In this document: positions 1-21,354 of the stretch, in pieces
How positions within the stretch are numbered: the stretch's first letter is position 1
How the letters are laid out: each line of letters begins with the position of its first letter
NCBI GenBank assembly: GCA_002104895.1
Contig: MCFG01000065.1
Location: 1-55,000, forward strand
Source of the DNA: Anaeromyces robustus
Taxonomy: Eukaryota; Neocallimastigomycota; Neocallimastigomycetes; Neocallimastigales; Neocallimastigaceae
Reading direction: 5' to 3'
Length of the DNA stretch: 55,000 nucleotides
Made by a program: the position numbers and the translations under genes
Notes under the pieces: model-generated
Seen by the model: only the letters and a program-made list of their open reading frames with translations
Told to the model about the DNA's origin: nothing
Databases searched by the model: none

Positions 1-486
1 TATTATTTTAAAATTAATAATAGAAATATTATCAAATATCAACCATCTCGTATTATATAATTATATTATACCAATTAAGTGAATTTAATTATAAACCTCT
101 ATATTCACTATTATATGAGTATACTAATATTTATATAGTTATGATAATACAATATAATTGATACTATAAATACAGTCATTTATATTTAATAAAATATATA
201 ATTGATAATATATAATCAATAATCTTTTTAATTATATATCTTCAATAAAATATACTTTTACTATATATTACAACAAAATAAATAAGATTTTTTAGATAAT
301 AATAATAAATTAATTTTTTTTATGTGAAATAAAAATTCAATATTTTTTTTAACTGTTAATTTTATAATAAAAAAAAAAAAACTTTTAACAATATTAAATT
401 TTAACAAATATATAACTACATATATAAAAAAAAACTTTAACAATAATAGCAATAATAAATATAAATAAATATAATTGATTAACAAG
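1..486. other. Upstream AT-rich region, no gene seen
   Basis: Almost pure A/T sequence with short poly-A and poly-T runs. It probably holds the promoter and 5' leader of the WD40 gene that starts at 487. I see no convincing ORF; the only reading frame here, on the - strand, translates to Leu/Ile/Phe low-complexity sequence. Confidence 0.6.
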
Positions 487-2038
487 ATGGATATTAAAAA
501 TAGAAAAGAAAATTTCAGAATTATTTGTGGTACTTATGAAAAATTAATTTATGGTATAAATGCATTTTGGGGAAATGCAAATTCAAATGGAGATATAGAA
601 ATGAATGATGTTACAGATAATGAAAATATATTAGATCCAAAAATACTTGAAAAACAGAAAAAAATAAATGAAACTTCACTTGGTCTTGCATCAAATAATA
701 TGGCATTATATCTTGATCCAATTTTCATTTATCCATCACATATTAGTTATATTAAATGTATTGGTATTGGAGGTCATCATATGGCATCTGGTGGTACAGA
801 TGAAGTTATTAAATTATATGATTTAAAAAAAAGAAAAGAAGTTGGTACTTTACTTCATCATTCAGGCACAATTACTTGTCTTACCTTTTTCCAAAAAACA
901 CATATGATTTCTTCTGGTGAAGATGGTGAAATTTGTTTATGGCGTACTAAGGATTGGGAAAAATTAACTTCATTTAAAGGTCATAAAAGTGGTGTTAATT
1001 GTGTTGCTATTCATCCATCTGGTAAATTAGCTTTATCAATAAGTACAGATAAGACATTACGTTGTTGGAACTTAGTAGAAGGTAAAGCTGCTTATACCTT
1101 GAAACTTTATCGTAAGGATGGTTTAAAAATCTTTTGGAATAAATCAGGTTCACTTTATGGTATAATGTTTGATAGAGAGGTTATTATTTATGATGCTACT
1201 AATCCAAATCAAAGTCATACTTTTACTCATAAAGGAAGAATAAATGATTTTAGATTTATTCAACATGAAGGTAAAGATTATATTGTTACTGGTAATGAAG
1301 ATAAAAAAGTTAGAATTTATGATATTAAAGCTAAAAAATGTATAGCTCAGTGGGATAATGGTTCTGAAACACGTATTAAATGTATTGATGTTATTGAAAA
1401 TGAAGGAGTTACACTATTGTGTACTTGTTCATCAGATGGTGTAATTAATGTATGGGATTTAACTGGTGCATTTGATTTAATTGAAATGGAAGATGAAGAA
1501 ATGGAAGATGAAGAAATGGAAGGAGAGGAAAATAAAGGCAATCAAGGTGATAATAAAATAATGAAAGATTTAGAAGATATTGAACCAATTTCAAGATATA
1601 AGACGGGATGTAGAATTACATGTGTTAGTTTTGCACCACCACTTTATGAAAAAGAAGAAGAAACAGAAGAAAAGGAAGAAAAGAATAAGGAAGAAGAAGA
1701 AAAAGAAGAAGAGGATAAAGAGGAAGAAGAAAAGGAAGAAGAAAAGGAAGAAGAAAAGAAAAAAGAAGAAAAAACTGAAATAAAAAAATCAAACAAAACA
1801 AAATCAGATAAAACTAAGTCAAATGTTACTTATAATAACAATAATAATAAAGGAAAAAAGCAAAATAATAAAAGAAAAAGAAAAATTCAAGAAGGAGTAT
1901 GTTAAATATATAATATATGCACATATTTATATAATAATAGTTACAGTTTTAATATATTAATTTACTAATATTTAATATTATTATATATCTATTTTTTATA
2001 TTATAATATTATAGGGTAAAAATAAAAAAGCCAAGTGA
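487..2038 (+). CDS. MAK11: MAK11/PAK1IP1-like WD40 ribosome-biogenesis protein
   Basis: Two exons, 487-1896 and 2015-2038, give 477 residues. An in-frame TTG lies at 475, but the first ATG at 487 is the better start. The N-terminus (FRIICGTYEKLIYGI) and the WD repeats match the Mak11/PAK1IP1 family: ASGGTDEVIKLYDL, LLHHSGTITCL, SSGEDGEICLW, HPSGKLALSISTDKTLRCWN. Family members are nucleolar beta-propellers needed for 60S subunit maturation. After the propeller comes a very acidic Glu/Lys-rich stretch (about residues 330-440) and then a basic Lys/Asn tail. The contiguous frame would stop at 1905, but a GTATGT donor at 1897 and a TAG acceptor ending at 2014 join in phase 0 to a short exon encoding a basic tail (GKNKKAK). 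Family assignment is strong; the last exon is inferred from splice signals. Confidence 0.88.
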
Positions 2039-2399
2039 AATAAAACAATATAAAATATATAATATTATCTCAACTACAAAAAAAAAAAAAAAAAAAAAAA
2101 TTTTTAATTTATTTATTTATTCAATAATTAATAATATTTAGCATTAAACTCGTTATCAAATACAACATTCATAATAATACAAAATTTAAATACAATATAG
2201 AATAATTATATAATTTTTCTTTTATTTCTTTAACATATAAAGATTCCATATTTATTTATTAATTTAATTTAACTTCATTTCCTAAAAAATATATATTTAA
2301 TAAACAACTAAAAAATATTTTAAAATATTATATATATATATGTATTGTTCTTTTTTTTTTTTTTTTTTTCCTACTTTTTTTTTTTTTTATTTTATTTAA

Positions 2400-2482
2400 T
2401 TTTGTTTTTGTTTTTGTTTTTGTTTTGTTTTTGTTTTTGTTTTTGTTTTTGTTTTTGTTTTTGTTTTTGTTTTGTTTTTTGT

Positions 2483-2513
<31 letters not shown>

Positions 2514-2520
2514 GTTTTTT
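2400..2520. repeat. (TTTTTG)n microsatellite
   Basis: About 115 bp of tandem TTTTTG/TTTTG units preceded by poly-T. It produces a spurious Phe/Cys-rich reading frame on the + strand that I do not regard as a gene. Confidence 0.9.
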
Positions 2521-2762
2521 TTTTTAAAAATTTTTATGATAATAATAATAAATAATCATTTTCATTATTATTATTATTAATTTATTTTTTTTGATGTGTT
2601 GTATATTATTTATATTTAAATATATTATTTATTATATCAATTTTTATTTAATTCTTGAAAATATAAAAACTTTTAATATATTAGCTAAAAAGTTTTAAAT
2701 AATCAATATCATTTTGGAAATATATTTTATACTTTATATTATTATACTATAATTAATAATTA

Positions 2763-2989
2763 CAAAAAATAAAAATATATAATTGTAAAATGTTCTGAAA
2801 GTCTTTTTTTTCAATTTTTTTCATATTTATTAAAATAATTAAAAAATATATATATTGGTAATAATATATAATTTTTTAATAATGTATTATAAAGAAATAT
2901 ATATATTTTTTAATTATTTTAATAAATATGAAAAAAATTGAAAAAAAAGACTTTCAGAACATTTTACAATTATATATTTTTATTTTTTG
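2763..2989. mobile_element. Perfect 94-bp inverted repeat, MITE-like
   Basis: The left arm 2763-2856 and right arm 2896-2989 are exact reverse complements over 94 bp, separated by a 39-bp spacer (2857-2895). The outer ends start CAAAAAATAAAAATATATAA. A direct repeat ATTAATAATTA occurs at 2752-2762, immediately outside the left arm, and at 2995-3005, five bases outside the right arm. There is no coding capacity. The size and structure fit a miniature inverted-repeat (foldback) element. The perfect arm identity suggests recent insertion or arm homogenisation. An alternative is a replication-generated palindrome. Confidence 0.6.
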
Positions 2990-3528
2990 AAATTATTAAT
3001 AATTATATTTTATGTGGTATCAACTTATTATTGAGTATACTTTAAATAGTAATAATAATAATTTAATGTAGTTTTAATCTTAAAAACAAATAAATAAATA
3101 ATATATATATAATTTTTTTTATATAACATTTTTATGTAATCTTTTACTATATTGTCATCACACACTAAGATTAGTATGTTTTATTTTATAATATAATAAA
3201 ATATGCATTAATGTTAATTATGAATTAAAATAAAACTTATTATATATATCATTATATATTTATTAATACAGTTAAAAAAAATAATTTATAATTATCATTA
3301 TATAAATTATTATATAATTTATTATTATTTTATTTTAAAAAAAAAAGTTAAATATGATGTGATTATTATTGATTAATATAATATTTTTATTTGATTACTT
3401 TTAATATTTGGTTTATATATGCCTTAAGTACATTATTTTAATTTACATGTAATGTAGTTCAATTATAAAAAAAAATATACTAAAAACGAAAAAATAGATA
3501 AAAAAAAGGTATATTATTTTAAAAAAAA

Positions 3529-11315
<7,787 letters not shown>

Positions 11316-13678
11316 ATTTTTATTTGTACTTTATATATATATTTAAAATTTTTCTACCATCAATATGTTTTTTTTTAAAAAAATTATTTACTAAAAATTT
11401 GATAATCGCGCAGAAATTTTTTGTTATATTTTATTAATTTTTTTTTTATTTTTTATTTTACCTTTATTTTTTTATAATTTTGTTTTGCTTGGTATTTGTA
11501 ATTATAATATTAAATAAGGTTGTTATTAAGTTTATTTTACTTAATTGGGAATTTTTTTATAATTTAAAATTTTTTATAAAAAAAAAATAAACAATTTATA
11601 GTTGTTTATATAAAAAAGATTATAATTTGAAATAAAGCGTTATAAATTAATGTTATAAATAGTTATTAATAATCTATATAAAATAATCATTTTGTATTTG
11701 TAAGAAGTATTATCATCTATACTGTATGAATAACTTAATCTAATTTTTATTTTTCTAAAAATTTTAAAAATAATAAATATATATATATTTATAATAGGCC
11801 TAATCTTATATGGAATTACATAAGATTTTATTTATTAAAAATTATAATAAGAATGAAGATCAAGTATTATATATATAATATAAAAGTATATATTTATTCG
11901 AAAAAGATAAAACAAAATATATAAAAAAAAAATAAATAAAAATAGGTTTATTTTTATTATTTTATAGAAAAAAAAAAACGTTTTCATATTATTATTCTTA
12001 ATAATTAATTTAAAAAATAAACAATTTTTTTTAAAAAAACTTTTTGTTTATTATTTCCTTTTTTAAAGTATAATTAAAAACAAACAAAAAAATTAATTTT
12101 TACTATAAAAGTAAATTATGATTTAGTTTTTTATGGTACAAATCATTAATGAATGATTTTAAATTCTAATTAGTTATTATTTTGATCATTTTTTTTAAGA
12201 ATAAAAAAAAAACTTAAAAAAAATACAATTATATATATTATATAATTTTTTTATATTCCATTATTGAATTTATATTTTTATTATTAATATAAAATGAATT
12301 GTACCATTATTCAAAATTATTTTTATAAAAGATTAGTTTAATATATTTTTTCTATTAAAATTAAGTATTTTATTAATCAAATTTTTTTTTTATTAAAATT
12401 AAGTTTTTTTATTAAACAAAATCTAGTAATCATTAATAATAATGTTATATAATTATTAAGTTTATGTAGAAAACCTTTTAAGAATACCCAAATTCTATAT
12501 TTTATATTAAAGAATAAAATAATAATAATAATTTTTAATATATACTTTTTTTAATTTATTTTTATTTAAAACAAAAGATAAACAATATGTATAATTAAAT
12601 AGAAAAGATTATAAGATTTTGATATTAAAATTTTTATTTCAATAAATAATTTTATAATGTTTGTTTGAATAAGAGTTTTTATTTAATACTTAACAGTAAT
12701 TACGAAATTGTTATAACTATTAAAAAAATAGATTAAAATATTTTATTTCTTAATATATATATATGTTTCTTAAAAATTAGAGAATTTTCTGATAATAACA
12801 ATTTATTATAAGAAATTATATTTTAAATAGTATAATTTCATATAAAAGATTAGATTTTAATATTAATTCTGTCTTTTCTTTTGTTTTTTTTTTTTTATTT
12901 ATGATTTGAATATCTTTATAAATTGAAATCTTAATATATATTTTTAGGAGCAAATTATAAAATTATTCATTATTATTATCATTAATGTTCTTTATAGTAT
13001 TAATATTTTATTATAATATTATACCAGATTTAGATAGTTTTGAAAAGTTTTAAATATAATTAAGATTTTTTGATATATATAAAGTTTATTTAATAATATA
13101 ATAAAAATAAGGATAATCACTTGAATTAAATATAATAATATTATAATAATATTATATTAAATATATTATTTAATATAATATATATTAAAATGTTGAAAAC
13201 TTTCGTTATAATAAAAATAGAGTTTATATATTATGTTTTATTAATTAATAAAATAGAATTTTATTAAATATTATTATGCTATAGACTTGAAGTATAATAA
13301 TAATATATTATAATATATATAGGATATATATTATAATTACACAAATTTTAAATATTTAATTAAATATATTATACTTTAGATTTTGAATATATATAAATCA
13401 AAATATATGTAATACATAATATAATAATATAAGAAAAAGGTTACATAAATAAATAAAAAAATTTTTTTGTATATAAAAATTTTCTATAATTAAATAATTA
13501 TAGTTGTACAATAAACAATTCTATAATATAATAACAAAAATATAAAAAAATTGTTCTACTACTAATACATTTTACCTACAATGTACTTAAATTTATTATA
13601 ATTATAATATAATATTACTATATCATACTTTACATTAATAAATATTCAAAAAAAAAAAATTTTTTTTATCATAATTAT

Positions 13679-13684
13679 AATAAT

Positions 13685-13741
<57 letters not shown>

Positions 13742-13765
13742 TATAATAATAATAATAATAATAAT
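13679..13765. repeat. (AAT)n microsatellite
   Basis: Tandem AAT triplets with a few AATTAT interruptions, in intergenic DNA. Confidence 0.9.
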
Positions 13766-14842
13766 TATAGTCATAGTATATATAATAATGAAAATTTTAA
13801 TTATATAAATAATAAAATATGATTTATTACAAATAAAACAAAAAAAAATTTTTTTTAATATATTTAATTGTTGAACAAAATTAAGATTTAATAAAAGTAA
13901 AAATATTTTAAGTAATAAAAGAAGTTTTTTAAAAAAGTCAAAACCTAAGAAGAAAAAAAAATAAAAAATTGTTTGTTATATGTTATTATAAAATCAAATA
14001 TTTATAATAATTAATTGAACAAACAGAGAATATTTTCTTAATAAAATATTAAAACTATCAAGAAATTGATTCCTTTTTTATTTTTATTTTTTTATGTTAA
14101 TAATCAAGTATTTATTTAATTTTTTTCAGTTAAAAGTTAAATTAGAAAAATATTTAATCTTGATTATATCTCTAAATAAAAAAATAAAAATAAAAATTAA
14201 ATTAATAAAAATTAAATAATAAATTATTTAATATTATTTATTTGCATTTAAATAATAAATAATAATAAATTTTGTTTTTTAATTCCATAATATAGTAATA
14301 TAAGAAAAAGATATTAACAACTTGATTAATTTTTTAATAATAATATATATTTTCATCCTTTTATAAACAAAATTTTTTTTATACATTATATCTATTAGTA
14401 TTATTTTTTTTTTTTCAATAAAATAAATTAAAAAAAAAAGGATAATATTATAAATAAAATTCTCTCATAATTTGTTTCTATACAAAAATGTCAACGATTT
14501 ATTGTTATGAAATTCATAATTCATAATATATTTTAAAAACAATGTTACAAAATAAATCATATACCAAAAAACAAATGATATATAATTGACAAATTTATAA
14601 AAATATATATATTTTTTAAATTTTATAGAATAATATTATTGAATTTAAACCGTAAATCATTTCATAAAAAATAATTATCGTTAATCATTTTATTTTATAA
14701 TAAACAAATTAATTAATTAGAATAATAATCTCAATAGTATAATGTATATATTTTGTTTTTTAAATAAATACACCCATTTAAATATATTAGTCATAAATAA
14801 ATTATATTAATTAAAATAATAATATTAAAGTTAATTTGAAAA

Positions 14843-15009
<167 letters not shown>

Positions 15010-15196
15010 AAGAAAAATAAACTACAATAATAAATAATAAAGATATATTATTAGATTATATATTTAATCATAAATTATATAAAAATAAATAAAAAATTTA
15101 TACTATAAAAATAATAAATTTTATAATAAATATTTTTATCATTATAATTTGATATATAATCAATAAAAATAAGTAAAATTTGGAAATAATTCAAAA

Positions 15197-18154
15197 ATGT
15201 CGTCATATAAGTATAATGCTCGTTTATCCTCTTCACCTAAGGTGGTAGGTGCTCATATTCATGAACATTCAAGTAGCAGTAATCAAAGAAATTCTGTTAA
15301 AGGTGCTATAAAAATAAAACAAAGAACTCCTCGTTCAAGTAATATAAGGCTACAGTCTGATATTGATGGTTATTCAGATTCATCAGATTCAACAAATTGT
15401 AGTGAACTTTCAAATACTAGTAACAACATAAATTCATATCATCAAAATCGTAAAAATTCAATTAATTCATATAGTAATAGAAGTATTGGTAATAATGGTT
15501 CTATTTCAAAACGTACCTCAATAAATGCAAAACGTACTTCAATATCAGATAGACCTCCAATACCTATTAAAAATAATGTAAATATTCATTATATTGATAT
15601 TAGTATATATACATATTAATTGTATTAATATTTTATTTTAATATTAATATATATAAATTTTATTTTATTAATGTTTATTTATTTATTTATTTTGATATTT
15701 TTTTCATGGTAATAAAATATAAATATTTTAAAAGAATATTATCAAAAAAATGTCAGTGGATTCATCAGTTCATGATTCGCAAGTATTATTGACTGCTTCT
15801 CCAAGTGATAAAAAATTATTAAATATAAGTATTAATGATCAAGTAAATGATAGAGCTTTAAGAAAGGTAAATAAGTATTTTATTTTATCATTTTATATTT
15901 AGAAATATGTAATATATATTTAGATTCTTTATTTAATGTACTTTCTTTATATAAATATATATTTAAACTCATTCAATATACATACTATTAATTACAAATA
16001 GATTATGGATTTAGAAATATTGAATGAATCTTTACGATCTATAAATGAATCTCTTGAATGTACTATTAAAGAACAAAGTCTAAAAATGGAACAATTACAA
16101 TTACAAATTGATCAGTAATTATTATTATTATTATTAATATTATTATTATATTAATTATATTATATTATATATATATTGTTATATTGTCAGTTATTAATTT
16201 TATTTATTTTGATAAACTATAGCTTGAAATCAGCCTCATCTTTAAACAGTACAAATGATGATGATTTTTTATTTGATTTTTTACTTACTAAGGATACCAA
16301 TTCTGATTCAGAGATTAAAATAATTCCAAGACATCCACAACATGCATATAGAAATTCAAACCAATTATCTTCATCTATACCCAAAGTAAATATTTATTAT
16401 TGAATATATATTATATATTTTATATATTAATAAATTTAATTAAATATTTTTTATTAATAGGATGTTAAGGAGAATGAAAAGTTATTAGAAGATATTAATT
16501 TAAATGAAGATACAGATGTTCAATTTAAAAGAATTTGTGCTAAAATTGAACTTTTAATTAATGATGCAAATAAAGCCGTTGCATTGAAACCAAAAGAAGT
16601 TGAAAAAGAATTAAATAAAGAAAAGAAATCTACATTTGATCCGAATGATATAAAAATTGAAAGAAGACATAATAATAACAATAACAATAACATTAATAAT
16701 AATAATGAATCATTTGATAAAAACTCTATTAAAGTTACAGATAGTAATTCAACATTGGCTGAAGATGATATTAGTAGTTCAACAAATAACAGTAATAATT
16801 CTAATGAAGAACTTAGCGACAATACGTAATTATTATTAATAAATATATTTATAATATAAATATATTTTTTTTAAATATATTATATATAGAATTATATTAT
16901 AAAGATTATTTATATTAAATGTATAATTTATTATATATATTTAAAATTTTTATAATTGATTTATAATTAATTTTTATATAATATTTTTTTTTTGTTGGTT
17001 TTAATAGAAACGGTGATTTAACTAAAATAGATGAAGAAATTATCAATGAAAAGGTAAATTCAAAAACAAATAATATAAATTCACAAGAAAAAATAAAGAA
17101 TACCCAAAGTACTAGTGAAATTCAAGCAAAGTATGAAAAGGTATTTAATATAATAGAAAAATTGAATACTATTTCAAAGAATGTAATGAATGAAACTAAA
17201 AATATCGAGCAAATACATGAAAAGGATAATAAAAATGATCAGAATAAAAATCAAGAACAGAATAAAGAAGAAAAATCAAATACTTTTAATGGTAATTCTA
17301 GTAAAGGATTAGCTATGCTTTTAAACCCATTATTGAGCTATCAAAATACTAATAATAATGATGATAATAGTAACAGTAATAATACCATCCCAGAATCCTC
17401 TACTAATAAAATAAAAGAATTGACTAATTCTATGAATAATATATTAGAAAACCTTATGGAAGTTTTAAATGAAGAAAAACAAAAAGAATTAAAAGAAAGC
17501 AAAGAAGAAAATGAAAATGAAAGAATTATTAATAATAATGTTCGTTGTCCTGTGGTTATTACCTCTAGTCTTCCAACAGATAAGCCAAATAAAAGTGGTT
17601 TCAATAGGAGAAATTCGTCCGTTACATCACCCAAATTTAATCGCTCTACTTCTGTAGAACGTAGCGTTAGTGCTAATAATGATGGAAGTGAAAGTATGAT
17701 GAAAATAAATGCAATTTTAGGTAATAATGGTAACGTTGTTAATTGTCCAGGTTATCCATCTATATTATCAAGTATACCGTTTAAAAAGGATAATAAACTA
17801 TTTCATAGAACAAGGACATGGGATCCTCAATATTTAAATCATTATCGTTCTTTGTCAGTACAAGCACCTTCTTCTTTAAGAAATTCAAAATCACCTACAC
17901 TAGTTCCATCTGTAGTTATTACTTCAACAAGTATTAGTAATTCTAATGCAACACATGCAAACGAGAATAACAATAATTCATCAACATCAACATCAACATC
18001 AACATCAACAATGCCATCAACGCCGGCATCATCAACTACTCAACCTCAAAACCATTTTACAAAACCTAATATAAATGAAAATGAAATAAAATTTCAAAAT
18101 TTTGTTCAAGGGTTAGAAAGGAAAAAGACACATCTTCCAAGTTTTTATTTATAA
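15197..18154 (+). CDS. Unrecognised Ser/Asn-rich protein with coiled-coil segment
   Basis: Six exons: 15197-15577, 15735-15866, 16002-16114, 16223-16385, 16461-16825 and 17008-18154. All junctions keep frame and give 766 residues. Introns use GTAAAT or GTAATT donors and TAG or AAG acceptors. I do not recognise a family. The N-terminus is basic and Ser-rich (SSSPKVVGAHIHEH, KRTSI motifs). The middle has a heptad-like stretch (LEILNESLRSINESL, KMEQLQLQID). There are Asp-rich patches and an Asn-rich linker, and the last exon contains Arg-Ser motifs (FNRRNSSVTSPKFNRS, FHRTRTWDPQ) that look like kinase or 14-3-3 type sites. No signal peptide or membrane segment is apparent. A cytoskeletal, polarity or signalling adaptor is possible but is a guess. 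Confidence 0.72.
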
Positions 18155-18594
18155 ACAAATTTACATTAAATTAAGCATAATGATGAAATAAAATAAAATA
18201 AAATGAAATAAAATAAAATAAATTAAATTAAAATGAAATAAAATAAAATAAAATTAAATTAAATATAAGTAATAAACCGTTAGAATTAATAAAAATGATT
18301 AAATATAAATAAAAGTAAAACAAAATAAAACAAAATTCAAATAAAACAAATAATAGTAAAAACTTTTTTAAAAATTATGATAAATTTAACAATAATAATA
18401 ATATATTAATGCTATTAACAAATAAATAGTATTGAAGTATAATAATATAATTAACTAAAAAATGAAAAAAAAAAAAAAAAGAATAACGATATAAAAGTTT
18501 AACAAATAAAATTATTTCCAAAAGAGAAAAAATCTAAAATTAAAAAAAATATATATATAAAGCAAATCAAAGCAAAAACAAAAATAACAGAGAA

Positions 18595-18625
<31 letters not shown>

Positions 18626-19086
18626 AAATTAATAAATAAATAAATAAATTAATAAATAAATAAATTAATAAATAAAAACAAAAACAAAAACAAAAACAAT
18701 AATAAAACAATAACAATACTAATTAAAAGCAAAATAATAAACAAACAAACAAACAAACACAAAAAAAAAATAAGAGAAATAAAAAAATAATAGAAAGAAA
18801 TAACAGAAATAATTTTATTATATGCATAACGTATTAAATATATATTAAATATCAACATTATTATATCACAAATCATTTTTCGCTTTCCCTCTCTTTTATT
18901 TTAGACGTGAAATAAGAAGTTGAAGTTATTTTTTTTTATGTTAAAGTATTATTATATTAATTTATATATATATATATAAAAGTTTTTATTTATTTTTTAT
19001 ATTTATATTGTTTTTATTATAGTTAATTATAATATTATTTATATTTAATTTATAATATTTATGTAATCTATTTATTTTATTTTATT

Positions 19087-19122
<36 letters not shown>

Positions 19123-19184
19123 AAATTATTAATATAAAACTTGTTAAATTAGTAAATATTTAATAATTATTAAAAAAAAGAAAA

Positions 19185-19226
<42 letters not shown>

Positions 19227-19538
19227 AAAGTAAATCTTATATAAATAATTAAATATCATATATATGATTTATTATTAGTATATATACAAGTTAATTTTTT
19301 TTTAAATTTTCATAATTATTTTTTTTTATAACAATTAATATCTATTATATATATATTATTTAAAAAAAAAAAATAATTTAAATCATAAAATTAATTAATT
19401 AATTAATAAATAAATAAAAAAAAAAAATAAATATAAAAAAAAACATACATATATATATAAATTTATATTAATAATAAATATTTTTATTTTTTCTTTTCTT
19501 CTTTTTTTATCAAAAATTTTTGTTATGAATTAATAATT

Positions 19539-19575
<37 letters not shown>

Positions 19576-19766
19576 TTTCAGATAAAATTGTAGATATTAT
19601 TATGTTAAAATATATTTTTTAGTATATAAAGATTCTATAATATTTTATTTTTATATTTTATGACTTTAAATAGAATTAAATATTAATATTAAGAGTAAAA
19701 ATAAAAGAAATTGATAATTTAAATTAAATATTTTTATTAAAAAATTAAAAAGAATATGAATATAAT
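18155..19766. other. Low-complexity region between convergent genes
   Basis: Consists of AAATA/AAAT-type repeats (18180-18260, 18596-18680), poly-T (19089-19115), poly-A (19189-19219) and TTTA repeats near 19540-19570. No coding region or RNA gene is seen. The 3' ends of the unrecognised + strand gene and FCF1 face each other here. Confidence 0.6.
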
Positions 19767-21309
19767 TTAAACTGGAATTGGTGCATCTGGTAAACGTTCA
19801 ATAATATATTTATGATTACTGATAAACATAATTGGAATACCAGGAATTTTTCTGATACGACGCTTTAAATCCCTATCACAAGTAGCTACAATATATACTT
19901 TATGCTAAAATTTTCATTATATATAATTTTTAACAATTTAATTTTCATTATATATAATTTTTAACAATTTAAAAATATATTATATATAATTTTTAACAAT
20001 TTAATTTTCATTATATATAATTTTTAACAATTTAAAAATATATTTTAAGTATAAAATTTTATAAATTAATCTACTTACTTGCATAACCCTATGAACTATA
20101 CAATCATCAGCATAAGTACCCTTATGAGTACATGGTAAACGTTCAAAACGAGGGTCACGTGCAACCCTTTAAAATTAATTATAAAAAGTTATTCCAATTT
20201 ATAAAATTAAATGTAAAGTAAATAAATAAATAAATAAATCAATAAATAAATCGATGAATAAATTATTAATAAAATTTTTTTTTTTATCTTTTCATTAATA
20301 TTAATATTATATCCTTTTGATTAAAAATACCTTAAAGCTATACGATATTTTGGACCTAATTTTTCTAATTCAGCAATAACACAATCTGTAATGCAGGGAA
20401 TACCTGATAATATATAATTTTTTAAATGCAAATTTTTCATTAGACAAAAAGGGGATTTGTTAATATATTTTTAATTATATATATATTTTATAATTATATA
20501 TATATATAATTTGTTATATATATAATGTTAATATTATATATTACATTTTGCATAAAGACAATCCATCATAGATTTAACTAATTCTAATTTATTTTGAATG
20601 GAAAAATTAATAAAGTTAGTATCGACTAAAACATGATATGGTGGACCTAATGCTGAATTATATTTGAAGAAGAGTGAAGAAGCTACTTGTTCACTTTATT
20701 ATAATTATTGTATATTAAAATGTTGAATATATAAAAAAAATATTTATATTTTATAAAAAAATTATAATTTATTATTGTTTAATGAATATTAATACTTTTG
20801 CTATAATATATATGTATATATTTAATATAATATTCTTTTTTAATATATATTTTAACATTTACACATGTCTAATTTGTTTTTCTTCTTCTTTTTTCTTTTT
20901 TTCTGCTTCTTTTTCTTGATTAGCTTTTCTGTAAATACATATTAATTAAAATTTTTAATAAAGTATATAAATTAAAATCTTGAATTACATTTCAAATTTT
21001 TGAAAATTATATAATTATATTAAAAAAATTATAAATTAATTACATTCTTGTGTCCTTTGGATTAAGCATACGCTTTACTAAACCAAACTTTCTTGTTTTT
21101 TTGGCTTTTCCCTGTTGTCATAAATATATACAATTGATAATAAATAAATAAAATATTTAATAATTATACAATTCAACTATATTAAATTGTAAATGGATTA
21201 TATGGAAAATAATAATTATTTGAGTTTATTTTTTTTAAATGTTAATAAATTCTAATAAAGATTTTTGATATTTTAATTTCAAAGTGTTATGAATAATTAT
21301 ATCTGAAAA

Positions 21310-21354
<45 letters not shown>

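Larger units (their letters stand above)
2039..3528. other. Intergenic region between convergent genes
   Basis: No gene is visible. The stretch holds a poly-A run near 2079-2100, a (TTTTTG)n tract and a long perfect inverted repeat, listed separately. The 3' ends of the WD40 gene and the scaffoldin gene face each other across it. Confidence 0.6.

Noticed and set aside
2345-2527. 60-residue Phe/Cys-rich reading frame
   Set aside because: It is the translation of poly-T and TTTTTG repeats, with no coding signature or conserved motif.
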